The notes: generated by a model from the letters alone, not told the origin. A stretch of 64,000 nt of DNA from Dyella choica (GCF_003977665.1 NZ_RYYV01000003.1:124001-188000); one strand, 5' to 3'. Counted from the first letter of the stretch, positions 7,935 to 17,440 are shown. Numbers and translations are program-made.

Positions 7935-10086
7935 CGGAACTCAGCGGCCAGGCACGCCTTCACGCTGGCAGGGCATTCAAGATCATTTGCAATTTGGATG
8001 GTCCCGTCGATTGCCGATGATGCTGCAAACCGAAGCTGCCGAATGTGGCCTGGCGTGCCTTGCGATGATTGCCAGCTATCACGGCCATGATATAGACCTT
8101 GCCGGCTTGCGTCGCCGCTTCTCCACCTCTCTCAAAGGAGCTACCTTGGGGTGCGTAATGAGGATGGCTGGGCAGTTGGGTTTCACTTGTCGTCCGCTGA
8201 AGCTCGATTTGGATGAGGTAAGGAAACTGCATACCCCGTGTGTGCTGCATTGGGATTTCAATCACTTCGTGGTGCTCAAACGGGTTACACGAAAGGGAGT
8301 CGTCATCCATGATCCGGCACGGGGCATTCGCACGCTGGGCTGCAATGAGGCATCCGGACACTTCACCGGGGTTGCGCTGGAGCTGACGCCTCGTGGCAAT
8401 TTTTCGCCGATTAGCGAGCGGCAATCCGTTTCGTTGCGAGCTTTGACGGGGCGTGTGCGTGGCCTCTTGCCGGCGATGATGCAAGTTCTGCTGCTGGCGC
8501 TGGCGCTCGAAGCTTTCGCATTGGCCGGTCCGTTCTATCTGCAGTGGGTGCTGGATCAAGTGCTGGTGTCGGCTGATCGAGATTTGCTGAATCTCCTGGG
8601 CCTGGGTTTCATTGGCATCGCCATCTTTTCGGCGCAGGTCACCGCTGCGCGCTCATGGGCCGTGACGTGGCTAAGCGCCACCTTGAGCGTGCAATGGGCT
8701 AGCAACCTGTTTTCGCACTTGATGCGGCTGTCGCTGGGCTGGTATGAGAAGCGCCATGTTGGCGATGTGATGTCACGCTTCGGTTCGATCCAGACCATCC
8801 AGAAGACGCTGACTGTGCAGTTCATGGGATCGCTTCTGGATGGTCTCATGTCGGTGATAACGCTGGTCGTGATGGCGCTTTATAGCGGGTGGCTGACCTT
8901 GCTAGTTGTGGGCGTGTTTGCTCTGTATGGCATAGCTCGCTACGCGTTCTTCAACCCCCTGCGCAGCGCAAACGAGGAACAGATTGTCCATGCCGCTCGT
9001 CAGCAAAGCGAGTTGTTGGAATCGATCCGTGGAGCCATGCCGGTCAAACTGGCAAACAAGCAGGAAGAGCGCTTGTCGCGCTATGCCAATGTCACGGTAT
9101 CCGCCACCAACTGTGATATCGCCATTCAGCGTTTGGGTATTGCCTTTACGCTGTGCAACCAGTTGATGTTTGGGTTGGGGCGCGTGGCGTTGATCTGGAT
9201 CGCTGCCAGGCAGGCGCTAAGCAATGATTTTTCGGCAGGCATGCTGATCGCATTTATCGCTTATGCCGACCTGTTTACGACTCGTTCGGCCGGGTTGATC
9301 GACAAATGGGTGGACTTTCGCATGCTGAAGCTGCACGCCGAGCGTGTGGCGGATATTGCGCTGACTGCGCCGGAGGAGGTGGCTGAAACAATTTGGACCG
9401 GTGCGCTGCCGGAGGCCTGCATCGAGTTGTGTAACGTCAGCTTCCGTTACGCAGACGGCGAGCCGTGGATTCTAAAGGACTGCAGTCTTCGCATTGAAGC
9501 TGGGCAATCTCTTGCGCTTATTGGTCATAGCGGCTGTGGCAAATCCACGTTGGGAAAGGTGCTGCTGGGGCTCCTACAGCCTACACACGGAGAAGTACGG
9601 TTCGGCGGTGTCGATATCCGCAAGCTTGGTCTGGACACCTACCGCCAGTGGGTCGGCGCGGTGATGCAGGATGATCAGCTCTTTGCAGGTTCCATTGAGG
9701 ACAACATCAGTTTTTTCGACCCTGAAGCAACGCCAGCAAAGGTTGGCTGCGCTGCCCGCACGGCCGCCATTCACGACGACATCATGGCCATGCCGATGGG
9801 CTATCAGAGCCTCGTTGGCGATATGGGGTCGACATTGTCGGGAGGGCAGAAGCAGCGCGTGATTCTGGCGCGCGCGCTGTACCGAGCTCCGCGATTGCTT
9901 GTATTGGACGAAGCAACCAGTCATTTGGATATCGAGCGTGAGCGTCAGGTTAACTCCTTCGTGCGTGAGCTAAACGTGACCCGCCTGATGATTGCACATC
10001 GCCCCGAGACGATCGCTGCCGCTAACGAAGTCGCGGTTATGTCGCAGGGAATGGTCAATTTCGTCGGCAGATCGATGAGGGGATAG
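7927..10086 (+). CDS. C39 peptidase-containing ABC exporter (PCAT) for double-glycine peptides
   Basis: A 719-residue bifunctional inner-membrane transporter that cleaves a leader after Gly-Gly and exports the mature peptide. The N-terminal C39 cysteine protease domain has ECGLACLAM with catalytic Cys40, His113 (FNHFVVL) and Asp129 (HDPARG). A six-helix transmembrane domain follows (about 165-450). The ATPase has a Walker A GHSGCGKST (533-541), a signature LSGGQKQR (from 637), and a Walker B LLVLDEATSHLD followed by the H-loop AHRPET. The start ATG at 7927 overlaps the HlyD gene and has GGGAGG 4-5 bases upstream; a longer frame from 7837 merely reads through the HlyD end. All catalytic residues are intact. 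The probable substrate is the peptide at 10282. Confidence 0.94.
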   Translation: MADGTQRPGTPSRWQGIQDHLQFGWSRRLPMMLQTEAAECGLACLAMIASYHGHDIDLAGLRRRFSTSLKGATLGCVMRMAGQLGFTCRPLKLDLDEVRKLHTPCVLHWDFNHFVVLKRVTRKGVVIHDPARGIRTLGCNEASGHFTGVALELTPRGNFSPISERQSVSLRALTGRVRGLLPAMMQVLLLALALEAFALAGPFYLQWVLDQVLVSADRDLLNLLGLGFIGIAIFSAQVTAARSWAVTWLSATLSVQWASNLFSHLMRLSLGWYEKRHVGDVMSRFGSIQTIQKTLTVQFMGSLLDGLMSVITLVVMALYSGWLTLLVVGVFALYGIARYAFFNPLRSANEEQIVHAARQQSELLESIRGAMPVKLANKQEERLSRYANVTVSATNCDIAIQRLGIAFTLCNQLMFGLGRVALIWIAARQALSNDFSAGMLIAFIAYADLFTTRSAGLIDKWVDFRMLKLHAERVADIALTAPEEVAETIWTGALPEACIELCNVSFRYADGEPWILKDCSLRIEAGQSLALIGHSGCGKSTLGKVLLGLLQPTHGEVRFGGVDIRKLGLDTYRQWVGAVMQDDQLFAGSIEDNISFFDPEATPAKVGCAARTAAIHDDIMAMPMGYQSLVGDMGSTLSGGQKQRVILARALYRAPRLLVLDEATSHLDIERERQVNSFVRELNVTRLMIAHRPETIAAANEVAVMSQGMVNFVGRSMRG

Positions 10087-10141
10087 CAGTTGTCAGCAAT
10101 TCAATAAAGTAGCGCGACAGGTCGACGCGATTCTTGTTGTG

Positions 10142-10174
10142 ATCTCTTGCCGGCTTGATGAGATCGCAAGAGAT
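10142..10174. other. 9-bp perfect inverted repeat between exporter and peptide gene
   Basis: ATCTCTTGC (10142-10150) pairs with GCAAGAGAT (10166-10174) across a 15-base loop. No T-run follows, so it is not a standard terminator. It could be an RNA processing element or a regulatory hairpin dividing exporter from peptide expression. Confidence 0.5.
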
Positions 10175-10225
10175 AGTGGATCCATTTCCGTTTGTAAGCA
10201 CGTTAGTGCCGCTCAAATACTCATT

Positions 10226-10266
10226 GCAGGTGTTTCCTGCCCTTTCGGTACAGGTTAGTACCTAAC
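10226..10266. promoter_or_regulatory. paired short inverted repeats upstream of the peptide start
   Basis: GCAGG-TGTTT-CCTGC (10226-10240) and GTTAG-TAC-CTAAC (10254-10266) are two consecutive small palindromes just before the AGGAGA ribosome site. They may be leader hairpins or an operator. This is positional inference. Confidence 0.35.
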
Positions 10267-10281
10267 AATCAGGAGAAGATA

Positions 10282-10425
10282 ATGGAAGAATTGACCGTGG
10301 ATGAAATCAATATCGTTAATGGCGGCATCAGCGCTGGATGCTCGTACACCAAAACAAAGACTACCACTAAAGACGGAACTACTACGACGACATCTACGTT
10401 GGAATGCCATGGGAGCTCAAAGTAA
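10282..10425 (+). CDS. double-glycine leader peptide (bacteriocin/microcin-like precursor)
   Basis: A 47-residue precursor with ribosome site AGGAGA seven bases before the ATG. The leader MEELTVDEINIVNGG matches the class II double-glycine pattern exactly: Leu at -12, Glu at -8, hydrophobic at -7 and -4, and Gly-Gly at -2/-1. Cleavage after residue 15 by the upstream C39 exporter would give a 32-residue product. That product is very Thr-rich (11 Thr), with Lys/Gly/Ser spacers and only two cysteines (Cys20 and Cys42), which could form one disulfide. I do not recognise it as a known bacteriocin. The hydrophilic, Thr-repetitive core is unlike pore-forming class II peptides, so a signalling, adhesive or modified peptide is also possible. 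Confidence 0.8.
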   Translation: MEELTVDEINIVNGGISAGCSYTKTKTTTKDGTTTTTSTLECHGSSK

Positions 10426-10443
10426 AGACAGTAGTGAGGTCTG

Positions 10444-10462
10444 GCCCTGGTTTTTCCAGGGC
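10444..10462 (+). terminator. hairpin after the peptide gene (possible terminator or attenuator)
   Basis: GCCCTGG-TTTTT-CCAGGGC forms a 7-bp perfect stem 18 bases after the peptide stop, followed by a weak T-rich stretch. It may partly terminate, making the peptide transcript more abundant than the downstream protease gene. Confidence 0.5.
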
Positions 10463-10485
10463 TTGATTTCAAATTGGGACAAAAA

Positions 10486-11244
10486 ATGAACATTCAAAAG
10501 ATAGCTTCACTTCTTGCGATTTCACTTCTTTCTTTTCCGGCAATGGCTGGTTGGACTAGGTTGTCCAAGTCAAGCATTGAGCTTAGGGGGGATATAGAAA
10601 AAAATTCCTACAATGAATATTTGAAGGTTGCCAACGGAGAGTTTAGCAAGGTCATACTTCATAGTGGGGGTGGATACCCATCTGTAGCGTTAAGAATTGC
10701 CGAAAATATAGCTGACAGAAAAGGCGTTGAGATAAAGGTCGATGGTGCTTGCCTGTCTGCCTGTGCCAACTATTTGGCATTGGCGGGATCTAGGCTGGAT
10801 GTTGATTGTCATTCAGTACTCGGATTTCACGGCACTTTGCCGAGTGCTGGGGATTCGGTTGCTTCGTTGAAGCAAGAGGGTGCCCCACAGCCGCTAATTG
10901 ACGAGTACGCCAAGTGGGTTGCTTTGTTTCACGAAAATGAAGACATTTTTTATAATAAAATAGGCGTAGATAGAAAAATAATTGATGATTCAGTGGTTGT
11001 TATAAAACGCATAGATATCTCCGTTAGCTATTCAATCGACAGAGATAGCGGAGAGTACTCGTATACGACTACAGCCGGGGTATGGATACCTCCATTGGCC
11101 GATCTTGAATCATACGGATTGAGAAATATCAATTATTGCAAACAATATACAAGTCACTTGGTGGATGAGATTTTTAAGAAGAATCAGATTTCTGTTAGGT
11201 ATTCCATATCGAGCATGAGTGACGGTGGAGATGTGAAGAGGTGA
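10486..11244 (+). CDS. exported ClpP/crotonase-like serine protease
   Basis: A 252-residue protein with a clear Sec signal peptide (cleavage after AMA near residue 20) and a ClpP-like fold signature of the COG3904 periplasmic type. The oxyanion-type segment is LHSGGG (about 50-55). The nucleophile motif is DGACLSACANYL with Ser91 between two cysteines, and His115 lies in GFHGTL. The Ser-His spacing of 24 is close to that of ClpP (25). The acid residue is not certain. The start ATG at 10486 follows only a weak GGGA site; an in-frame TTG lies 12 bases upstream. The gene is markedly AT-richer than its surroundings, as is the peptide before it, suggesting joint acquisition. A role in maturation, immunity or degradation of the exported peptide is inference from position. 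Confidence 0.75.
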   Translation: MNIQKIASLLAISLLSFPAMAGWTRLSKSSIELRGDIEKNSYNEYLKVANGEFSKVILHSGGGYPSVALRIAENIADRKGVEIKVDGACLSACANYLALAGSRLDVDCHSVLGFHGTLPSAGDSVASLKQEGAPQPLIDEYAKWVALFHENEDIFYNKIGVDRKIIDDSVVVIKRIDISVSYSIDRDSGEYSYTTTAGVWIPPLADLESYGLRNINYCKQYTSHLVDEIFKKNQISVRYSISSMSDGGDVKR

Positions 11245-11418
11245 CTCGCCTAGTGGGGATGCGGGATCGTCAAAGCGGAACGCACAAGGCGAAGCTCGCA
11301 TGCTTTCAGCCATATGCAATCAGCCCGAAACACTGCCTCGCTCAGTCGTTACGTGCCCTTGGTCAATAGACGCAAGCGATAGTGAAATAGTCGGAAGGAT
11401 TTTGGCCACAGGCCTGGA

Positions 11419-12468
11419 TTAGCTTGTGCCAATAACCACCGGCTCCGGCTCCAGTTTCACGCCAAAGCGCGCATGCACGCCTTCAATCACGCGCTGCGCA
11501 AAGGCCCAAAGCTCCTCGCCGCTGGCCTTGCCGTGATTAACCAGCACCAGTGCGTGGCGATTGGAGATACCGACGTCGCCTTCTCGCATGCCCTTGAAGC
11601 CAGCAGTTTCAATTAGCCAAGCGGCGGAGAGTTTCCAGCGTCCATCCTTGCCCGCCCAAGCGACGAGTTCGGGACGTTCGTGTTTCAAGGCTTCACCCAC
11701 TGCGGCATCCACGATGGGGTTCTTGAAGAAGCTGCCGGCGTTGCCGATTACGGCGGGGTCGGGCAGCTTGCGCGTGCGCAAATGCACGACGGCTTCAGCG
11801 ACGTGAAACGGCGCGGGATGGCTGACACCCATGCGTTCCAATTCTTCACGGATGCCTGTGTAATCCATGCGCAATACATGCTGGCGGGGCAGGGCGAAGC
11901 GTACGGCGGTGACAATGAAACGATCTGGTTCGTGCTTGAACAGCGAGTCGCGGTAGCCGAAGGCGCAGGCGCTGCGATCCAGCGTGACCACGCGTCGCTC
12001 GATGCGATCCCAGGCTTCCACGCTTTCGATGAACTCGGCCACTTCCGTGCCGTAGGCGCCGATGTTCTGGATCGGCGCCGCGCCGACCGTGCCGGGAATG
12101 AGGATCAGGTTTTCCAGGCCGGCAAAGCCTTGGCCGAGCGTCCAGCGCACGAAGTCGTCCCAGCGCTCGCCGGCAGCAACGGCAATGCGGGTAAGGTCGC
12201 CTTCCTGCTCCACGAGCACGCCACGGGTTTCCATGGCCAGGACGGTGCCGTCCAGGTTGCCGGTGAACAGAATGTTGCTGCCTTCACCTAATACCAGCAG
12301 GCGACTGGTGCGAATGGCGGGAAAGTCCAGCAGCTCCGGCAATTTGCTGGCATCGCGTACTTCCGCCAGCAGCTTGGCGCGCGCGTCGACGCGCAGTGTA
12401 TTGCGCTTGAGCAAGGATGCGTTTTCGATCAGCGTATAGCCGCCCATGTCGACGCGTTCAGCGACCAT
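11419..12468 (-). CDS. murB: UDP-N-acetylenolpyruvoylglucosamine reductase MurB
   Basis: A cytosolic FAD enzyme that reduces UDP-GlcNAc-enolpyruvate to UDP-MurNAc with NADPH in peptidoglycan synthesis. The 349-residue product belongs to the type I (E. coli-like) MurB. It has the FAD-binding GEGSNILF and [17 protein letters not shown] motifs, the YRDSLFK loop with the conserved Tyr-Arg, and NAGSFFKNP with the proton-donor Ser. The C-terminal KLSAAWLIE and [11 protein letters not shown] segments are also present. The start at 12468 overlaps the pyrD end by 11 bases and has AGGAA about 8 bases upstream; a start at 12498 is possible but would run further into pyrD. It is probably in an operon with pyrD. 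Confidence 0.95.
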   Translation of the reverse strand: MVAERVDMGGYTLIENASLLKRNTLRVDARAKLLAEVRDASKLPELLDFPAIRTSRLLVLGEGSNILFTGNLDGTVLAMETRGVLVEQEGDLTRIAVAAGERWDDFVRWTLGQGFAGLENLILIPGTVGAAPIQNIGAYGTEVAEFIESVEAWDRIERRVVTLDRSACAFGYRDSLFKHEPDRFIVTAVRFALPRQHVLRMDYTGIREELERMGVSHPAPFHVAEAVVHLRTRKLPDPAVIGNAGSFFKNPIVDAAVGEALKHERPELVAWAGKDGRWKLSAAWLIETAGFKGMREGDVGISNRHALVLVNHGKASGEELWAFAQRVIEGVHARFGVKLEPEPVVIGTS

Positions 12469-13495
12469 CTCTATATTCCTGCTGGCGGCGAATCTCATTG
12501 ACGCATTCGGCGACTAGTTCAGGGCCGCGGTAGATCAAACCGGAGTAGATTTGCACCAGTTCGGCGCCGGCATCGAGTTTTGCCGCTGCGTCGCCACCTT
12601 CAAGGATGCCGCCTACGCCGATGATGCCGATGCGATCGCCGAGACGCTGGCGCATGCCGCGTACCACTTCCGTGGCGCGCGCGCGCAGAGGTCTGCCGGA
12701 AAGCCCGCCGGTCTCATTGCCGTGCAGATCCCCGGCGACGGCGGAATGGTCGATGGTGGTGTTGGTGCAGATGACGCCATCCACGCAGGCCGCGAGCAAC
12801 ACTTCGGCAATGCTGTCCAGTTCCGCCTCGGAAAGGTCGGGCGCGATCTTCAGCAGCATCGGTTTGCGCTTGCCTTGCTGCGAACCGAGCCGCTCCTGCG
12901 CCTCGCGCAGCGTTTCGATGAAGCGGCGCAGGGTGGCTTCTTCCTGCAGATCACGCAGGCCCTTGGTGTTGGGCGAGGAAATGTTGACGGTGATGTAGCT
13001 GGCGTGCGCGTAGACGCGCTCCAGGCAGAACAGGTAATCGTCGACCGCCTGCTCGTTGGGGGTGTCTTTGTTCTTGCCGATATTGATGCCCAGCACGCCG
13101 CGATAACGGGAGGCCTGTACGTTGCGAACAAGCGCATCGACGCCACCGTTATTGAAGCCCATGCGGTTGATGATGGCTTCGTGCTGCGGCAGGCGGAACA
13201 GGCGGGGGCGATCGTTGCCGATCTGCGGGCGCGGCGTCACCGTGCCTACCTCGATGAAACCGAAGCCAAGCGCGCCCAGTGCATCCAGATGGTCGGCATT
13301 CTTGTCCAGTCCCGCGGCAAGGCCGACCGGATTGGGAAAGCGGATGCCGAAGGCTTCCACCGGCAGGTCCACCGGCGGTGCCGCCACGAAACGCATCAGC
13401 TCGCTGCGCCAGGCCACGTCCAGACCATACAGCGTAAGGCCATGCGCCGTTTCGGCATCAAGTTGAAACAGCAGCGGGCGTAGCCATCGATACAT
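12458..13495 (-). CDS. pyrD: dihydroorotate dehydrogenase (quinone), class 2
   Basis: A membrane-associated FMN enzyme that oxidises dihydroorotate to orotate in pyrimidine synthesis, passing electrons to ubiquinone. The 345-residue length is typical of class 2. The N-terminal amphipathic extension ([18 protein letters not shown]) is the quinone and membrane domain. FMN and substrate motifs seen are [37 protein letters not shown] with the class 2 catalytic Ser, and ICTNTT. IIGVGGI comes near the C-terminus. The start codon overlaps the preceding gene's stop (TGATG). It is linked tightly to murB downstream. Confidence 0.97.
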   Translation of the reverse strand: MYRWLRPLLFQLDAETAHGLTLYGLDVAWRSELMRFVAAPPVDLPVEAFGIRFPNPVGLAAGLDKNADHLDALGALGFGFIEVGTVTPRPQIGNDRPRLFRLPQHEAIINRMGFNNGGVDALVRNVQASRYRGVLGINIGKNKDTPNEQAVDDYLFCLERVYAHASYITVNISSPNTKGLRDLQEEATLRRFIETLREAQERLGSQQGKRKPMLLKIAPDLSEAELDSIAEVLLAACVDGVICTNTTIDHSAVAGDLHGNETGGLSGRPLRARATEVVRGMRQRLGDRIGIIGVGGILEGGDAAAKLDAGAELVQIYSGLIYRGPELVAECVNEIRRQQEYRDGR

Positions 13496-14262
13496 CAGGG
13501 AACCTCACCAACATAAACTTGCGTGTCGTAGTCCACGCTTATCCGACCGTCTATGGCGCAGGCATCGAACAGCTTGCGCAATGCTTCGATCATGGGCTCG
13601 TGCTTGGGGTGGCCGGCTTGCGGAGCGTAGGAGGAAGACATCAGCCGGCCACGCAGCGCGTCGAAATCCAGCAACTGGCAATGGTCGAAACTGGCCGCGC
13701 CGCGCCAGCCGGCGCCAAACCATGCATGCATGCGCTGTTCGTCGGCATAGCGCTCCGCTACGCTGGTGTAATCGGTGCCATAGGTCTGCAGCAGGCTTTC
13801 GTAGCCTTCCAGGAACGGCGTGCCGGTAAGGCGGCGCGAGTTCCAGTAGATCGCCACCAGGCCGCCGGGGCGAACGATGCGGTGGAATTCGTGCCGGCTA
13901 CGTTCCGGGTCGAACCAGTGGAAGGCCTGAGCCACGGAAACGAGATCGACGCTGGCGTCATCCAGGCTGGTGGCATCGGCACGTCCGTCCACTGCCAGAA
14001 AATTCGCGTGGCTTCCCAGCCATTGGGTCGCCGCATTGCGCATGGCGGCATTGGGTTCTACCGCGATGACGGTATGGCCCGCGTCGAGAAACAGCTTGCT
14101 GGAAATGCCGGTACCGGCGCCGATATCGGCAACCCGCCAGTCGGCGGTTACACCGTGTGCCTTGCGCAGCCAGTCGATCAAGGCTTGAGGGTAGGTAGGG
14201 CGGTAGCGGACGTAGTCGGCAACGCGATCGCTGAAACGTTGGGTGCTGTTGAGATCTTGCAT
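13495..14262 (-). CDS. class I SAM-dependent methyltransferase
   Basis: A 255-residue methyltransferase of the UbiE/type 11 group. The SAM-binding motif I is [15 protein letters not shown], the acidic residue after strand 2 is in AVEPNAAM, and motif III is near [15 protein letters not shown]. The HWFD segment and the [10 protein letters not shown]-terminus are typical of a widespread small-molecule methyltransferase group of unknown substrate. An AAGGAG site lies upstream. The ATG at 14262 has the better spacing (9 bases), while an ATG at 14268 adds two residues. The stop overlaps the pyrD start by one base, so it belongs to the murB-pyrD transcription unit. Confidence 0.88.
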   Translation of the reverse strand: MQDLNSTQRFSDRVADYVRYRPTYPQALIDWLRKAHGVTADWRVADIGAGTGISSKLFLDAGHTVIAVEPNAAMRNAATQWLGSHANFLAVDGRADATSLDDASVDLVSVAQAFHWFDPERSRHEFHRIVRPGGLVAIYWNSRRLTGTPFLEGYESLLQTYGTDYTSVAERYADEQRMHAWFGAGWRGAASFDHCQLLDFDALRGRLMSSSYAPQAGHPKHEPMIEALRKLFDACAIDGRISVDYDTQVYVGEVP

Positions 14263-14284
14263 GATCATCTTCTCCTTGCCTGAA

Positions 14285-15058
14285 TTATGGGGATAGCCGC
14301 TGGCCACCATCAACGCACAGGATTTGTCCTGTCACCCAGCCGGCCCATGGTGAGGCGAGAAATAGCGCCGCATGCGCAACTTCTTCTGGTGTGCCGTAGC
14401 GGCCGAAGGGGATTTTCGACAGCACGGAGGAATAGCGCGTGGGATCTTCATGCTTGCATCGATCCCACAGGCCGCCCTCGAATTCGATCGAGCCCGGCGC
14501 GATGGCGTTGACGCGAATGCGTTGCGCAGCCAATCCCAGGGCCTGTGAGGTGGTGTAGTGGCTAAGCGCCGCCTTTACCGCTCCATAGGGCGGAGTATTG
14601 GGGCGAGGATACAGTGCGGCGATTGAGCTGAGGTGCAGGATGCTGGCGTGCGCGGACTTGGAAAGATAGGGCAACGCTGCATGCGAGGTACGCACCGGCG
14701 CCATCATGTCGATATGGAAGCCGGCCACCCAGTCCTCTTCCTTGTCCTGGAAGCCATAGCCGCTCGCGTTGTTGATCAGCACGTCGATGCCGCCCATTGC
14801 CTGCGCAGCGGCATTGACATAGGCATGGATGGCGGATGCGTCGCCCAGGTCGCATGACTGTGCATGCACGGGCACGCCGTAGGCGGCGATGGCTTTGGCC
14901 GTTTCATCCAGCGCGGCTTGCCCGCGTGCGCAGATCGATACGGCAGCACCGGATGCGGCGAAAGCCAGTGCCATGCTGCGGCCGATACCCTTGCTGCCGC
15001 CAGTGACGATGACGCGGTAGCCGCGGAAGTCGAAGGGGGAAGGTGTCAGCGAGCTCAT
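14285..15058 (-). CDS. short-chain dehydrogenase/reductase (SDR)
   Basis: A 257-residue NAD(P)-dependent oxidoreductase of the classical SDR type. The Rossmann motif is TGGSKGIG (about 19-26), and CARGQ after strand 2 suggests NADP preference. NNASGYG follows, then the catalytic Ser in HLSSIAALY and the YGAVK motif with catalytic Tyr and Lys. The C-terminal VTGQILCVDGG signature of FabG-like enzymes is present. About 20 bases separate it from the methyltransferase. The substrate cannot be told from sequence. Confidence 0.92.
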   Translation of the reverse strand: MSSLTPSPFDFRGYRVIVTGGSKGIGRSMALAFAASGAAVSICARGQAALDETAKAIAAYGVPVHAQSCDLGDASAIHAYVNAAAQAMGGIDVLINNASGYGFQDKEEDWVAGFHIDMMAPVRTSHAALPYLSKSAHASILHLSSIAALYPRPNTPPYGAVKAALSHYTTSQALGLAAQRIRVNAIAPGSIEFEGGLWDRCKHEDPTRYSSVLSKIPFGRYGTPEEVAHAALFLASPWAGWVTGQILCVDGGQRLSP

Positions 15059-15127
15059 GGTTGGATGGTCAGGAGGACTTCTCCCTGGAAGCTATATTCT
15101 ACCGGTGGCATACAAGCTTGCATTGTC

Positions 15128-15287
15128 GTCATTCCGGCGCAGGCCGGAATCCAGTTTCAATATGTCGTGCGAAGCACTCAAAACCGGCTTGTGTCCTTCG
15201 GACGCGCCTTTAGACTGGATTCCTCGCTCCTCAAAGCCAAGCACGTCCATGTGCTCTCCCCGCGTACCGGCCTGCGCCGGAATGACG
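15128..15287. repeat. ATTCCGGC-type inverted-repeat element
   Basis: The left end GTCATTCCGGCGCAGGCCGG and right end CCGGCCTGCGCCGGAATGAC are near-perfect inverted repeats about 160 bases apart. A matching AATCCAG/CTGGATT pair lies inside. This is the common proteobacterial 'GTCATTCC...GGAATGAC' small intergenic element type. It lies between the SDR and ALDH genes, and no coding is seen. Confidence 0.8.
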
Positions 15288-15351
15288 GTGAGGTGAGATT
15301 GCCTATCACCCCACCTCAACCCTTTCCCCGGAGGGGGAGGGGACGATCAAC

Positions 15352-16887
15352 TCACAGATCGAACTTGATGCCCTGCGCCAGCGGCAATGCGTCCGAATAG
15401 TTGATGGTGTTGGTCTGCCGGCGCATATACACCTTCCACGCATCCGAACCCGACTCGCGGCCACCGCCGGTTTCCTTCTCGCCACCGAACGCGCCGCCGA
15501 TTTCCGCACCCGAGGTACCGATATTGACGTTGGCGATGCCGCAATCGGAGCCGGCCGACGTCAGATACTGCTCAGCCGCTTTCAGGTTCTGCGTAAAGAT
15601 CGAGGAAGACAATCCCTGCGGCACGCTGTTCTGCAGCTCGATAGCTTCGTCCACCGACTTGAACGGCATGACGTAGAGAATCGGGGCGAAGGTTTCGGTC
15701 TGCACCACTTCATCGCTGTTGTTCAGGCCGGTGATGAGGGTGGGCAGCACGAAGTTGCCCTTGCGCTCGGTCAAAGCGCCGCCGCCGGTACGCACCGTGC
15801 CGCCGCTGGCCTTGGCCTTTTCGACTGCCGCGAGATAGGCGCTCACGGCATCCTTGCTGTTGAGCGGGCCCATCAGCGTGGTGGCGAGCGTGGGGTCGCC
15901 GATCTTGCCTTCGACCTGCTTGTACGCGGCCACCAGCTTGTCGGTCACTTCGTTGAGGATGGATTCGTGCACGAACAGGCGGCGCGTGGTGGTGCAGCGC
16001 TGGCCGGCGGTGCCGACGGCGCCGAACACGATCGCGGGAATCGCCAGCTTGAGGTCCGCGCTGGCGTCCACGATGATCGCGTTGTTGCCGCCCAGCTCCA
16101 GCAGCGAACGGCCCATGCGCTTGGCCACGCGTTCGCCCACCATGCGGCCCACTTTGGTGGAACCGGTGAAGCTGATCAGCGGAATGCGGTGGTCGTCCAC
16201 GAAGGCCTGTGACAGGTCCGTGCCGGCGTCATTGAACAGGAAGAACAGATCCGGGAAGCCGCCCTCTTGCAGCGCTTCGTTGCAGATCTTCATGGTGGCG
16301 ATGGCCGACAGCGGTGTTTTCGGCGACGGCTTCCAGATGCAGATGTCGCCGCAGATCGTCGCCAGCATCGCATTCCAGGCCCACACGGCCACCGGGAAGT
16401 TGAACGCGCTGATGATGCCGACCAGGCCCAGCGGATGGTACTGCTCGTACATGCGATGGCCCGGACGCTCCGAGTGCATGGTGTTGCCGTAGAGCATGCG
16501 GCTCTGGCCGACCGCGAAATCGGCGATGTCGATCATCTCCTGGACTTCGCCGTCGCCTTCGGGCTTGATCTTGCCCATTTCCAGCGCCACCAGCGAACCC
16601 AGAGCATCCTTGTGCTTGCGCAGGGCTTCACCGCACAGGCGCACTGCTTCGCCACGGCGCGGGGCGGGGGTGGTGCGCCATACCTTGAAGGCTTCCTGCG
16701 CGCGCTTGACGATGATCTCGTAATCGGCGGCGCTGGAGGCATGAACGGTGCCGATCACCTCGTTGGTGGCCGGGTTCAGCGGCTGCAAGGTGCCGGCGGT
16801 GGTGGTCTTGGACCACTCGCCGTTGCCGAGGTACGTACCCGACTGCTCGCCGGTAAGGCCGAGCGCCTTGAGGATTTCGTGGGACAT
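15352..16887 (-). CDS. ALDH7-family aldehyde dehydrogenase (piperideine-6-carboxylate / aminoadipate semialdehyde type)
   Basis: A 511-residue NAD-dependent aldehyde dehydrogenase. Catalytic Cys298 lies in [12 protein letters not shown] and the general base Glu264 in LLELGGNN. The cofactor motif [13 protein letters not shown] is present, with [15 protein letters not shown] for substrate and cofactor placement. LELGGNNAI with GQRCTTTRR is characteristic of the antiquitin/ALDH7 clade. That clade oxidises alpha-aminoadipate semialdehyde (piperideine-6-carboxylate) in lysine catabolism (AmaB/Pcd) and also other aldehydes. No lysine-catabolic neighbours are present, so the physiological substrate is inference. 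GGAGTC lies upstream of the ATG. Confidence 0.92.
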   Translation of the reverse strand: MSHEILKALGLTGEQSGTYLGNGEWSKTTTAGTLQPLNPATNEVIGTVHASSAADYEIIVKRAQEAFKVWRTTPAPRRGEAVRLCGEALRKHKDALGSLVALEMGKIKPEGDGEVQEMIDIADFAVGQSRMLYGNTMHSERPGHRMYEQYHPLGLVGIISAFNFPVAVWAWNAMLATICGDICIWKPSPKTPLSAIATMKICNEALQEGGFPDLFFLFNDAGTDLSQAFVDDHRIPLISFTGSTKVGRMVGERVAKRMGRSLLELGGNNAIIVDASADLKLAIPAIVFGAVGTAGQRCTTTRRLFVHESILNEVTDKLVAAYKQVEGKIGDPTLATTLMGPLNSKDAVSAYLAAVEKAKASGGTVRTGGGALTERKGNFVLPTLITGLNNSDEVVQTETFAPILYVMPFKSVDEAIELQNSVPQGLSSSIFTQNLKAAEQYLTSAGSDCGIANVNIGTSGAEIGGAFGGEKETGGGRESGSDAWKVYMRRQTNTINYSDALPLAQGIKFDL

Positions 16888-16997
16888 GCGGACTCCTGGG
16901 ACGTGGCGCCTGGACGCCTGGAATGGGGAAACGCCTATTCTATCAGGCGGGCGCGTGCCGGCCGAGCCGGGAACGGCGCCGCTTGCTCGCCACGGCG

Positions 16998-17067
16998 CGT
17001 AGGCTGGGATGGCAATCCCAGCATCGGGATGTCGTGAGGAAAGCTGGGATTGTCATCCCAGCCTACG
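16998..17067. repeat. intergenic palindromic repeat, GTAGGCTGGGAT family, short form
   Basis: CGTAGGCTGGGATGGCAATC and its inverted partner GATTGTCATCCCAGCCTACG frame a loop of about 30 bases. It lies upstream of the aldehyde dehydrogenase. Confidence 0.85.
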
Positions 17068-17262
17068 CGCTCATCGCGGGACTTTTCATTTCGCCCGGAT
17101 GCTTCAAGCCGCCTTACAGACATCCCCAGCTTTCGCTGGGAAGACGAGCAAAAAAGGACACGCTTGGCGATTGGTTCCGCGCGAAGACCAAGCTCGGTGA
17201 CACGCCACACCTCCTGCGACGCAAATTTGGCGATAACTGGTGTGGCGTAAATCTTTGAAAGC

Positions 17263-17339
17263 TGGTGCCCCCGACACGATTCGAACGTGCGACCTTCCCC
17301 TTAGGAGGGGGACGCTCTATCCAACTGAGCTACGAGGGC
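17263..17339 (-). tRNA. tRNA-Arg (anticodon CCT)
   Basis: The reverse strand gives a 77-nt cloverleaf. The 7-bp acceptor stem is GCCCTCG/CGGGGGC, followed by encoded ACCA. The D-arm is AGCTCAGTTGGATAGAGC, and the anticodon stem-loop has loop CTCCTAA (anticodon CCT, reading AGG). The T-arm contains GTTCGAATC. It stands alone, with no duplicated 3' end seen nearby. Confidence 0.97.
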
Positions 17340-17440
17340 TGAAAGGGCCTTATCGCCCGGCGGAAACCCGCCTGCGCAGGCGCAAAGTATAGGCGATGCG
17401 CCATGGTGGCGAGCAAGCGGCATCGGCCAGGGAGCGGCAC

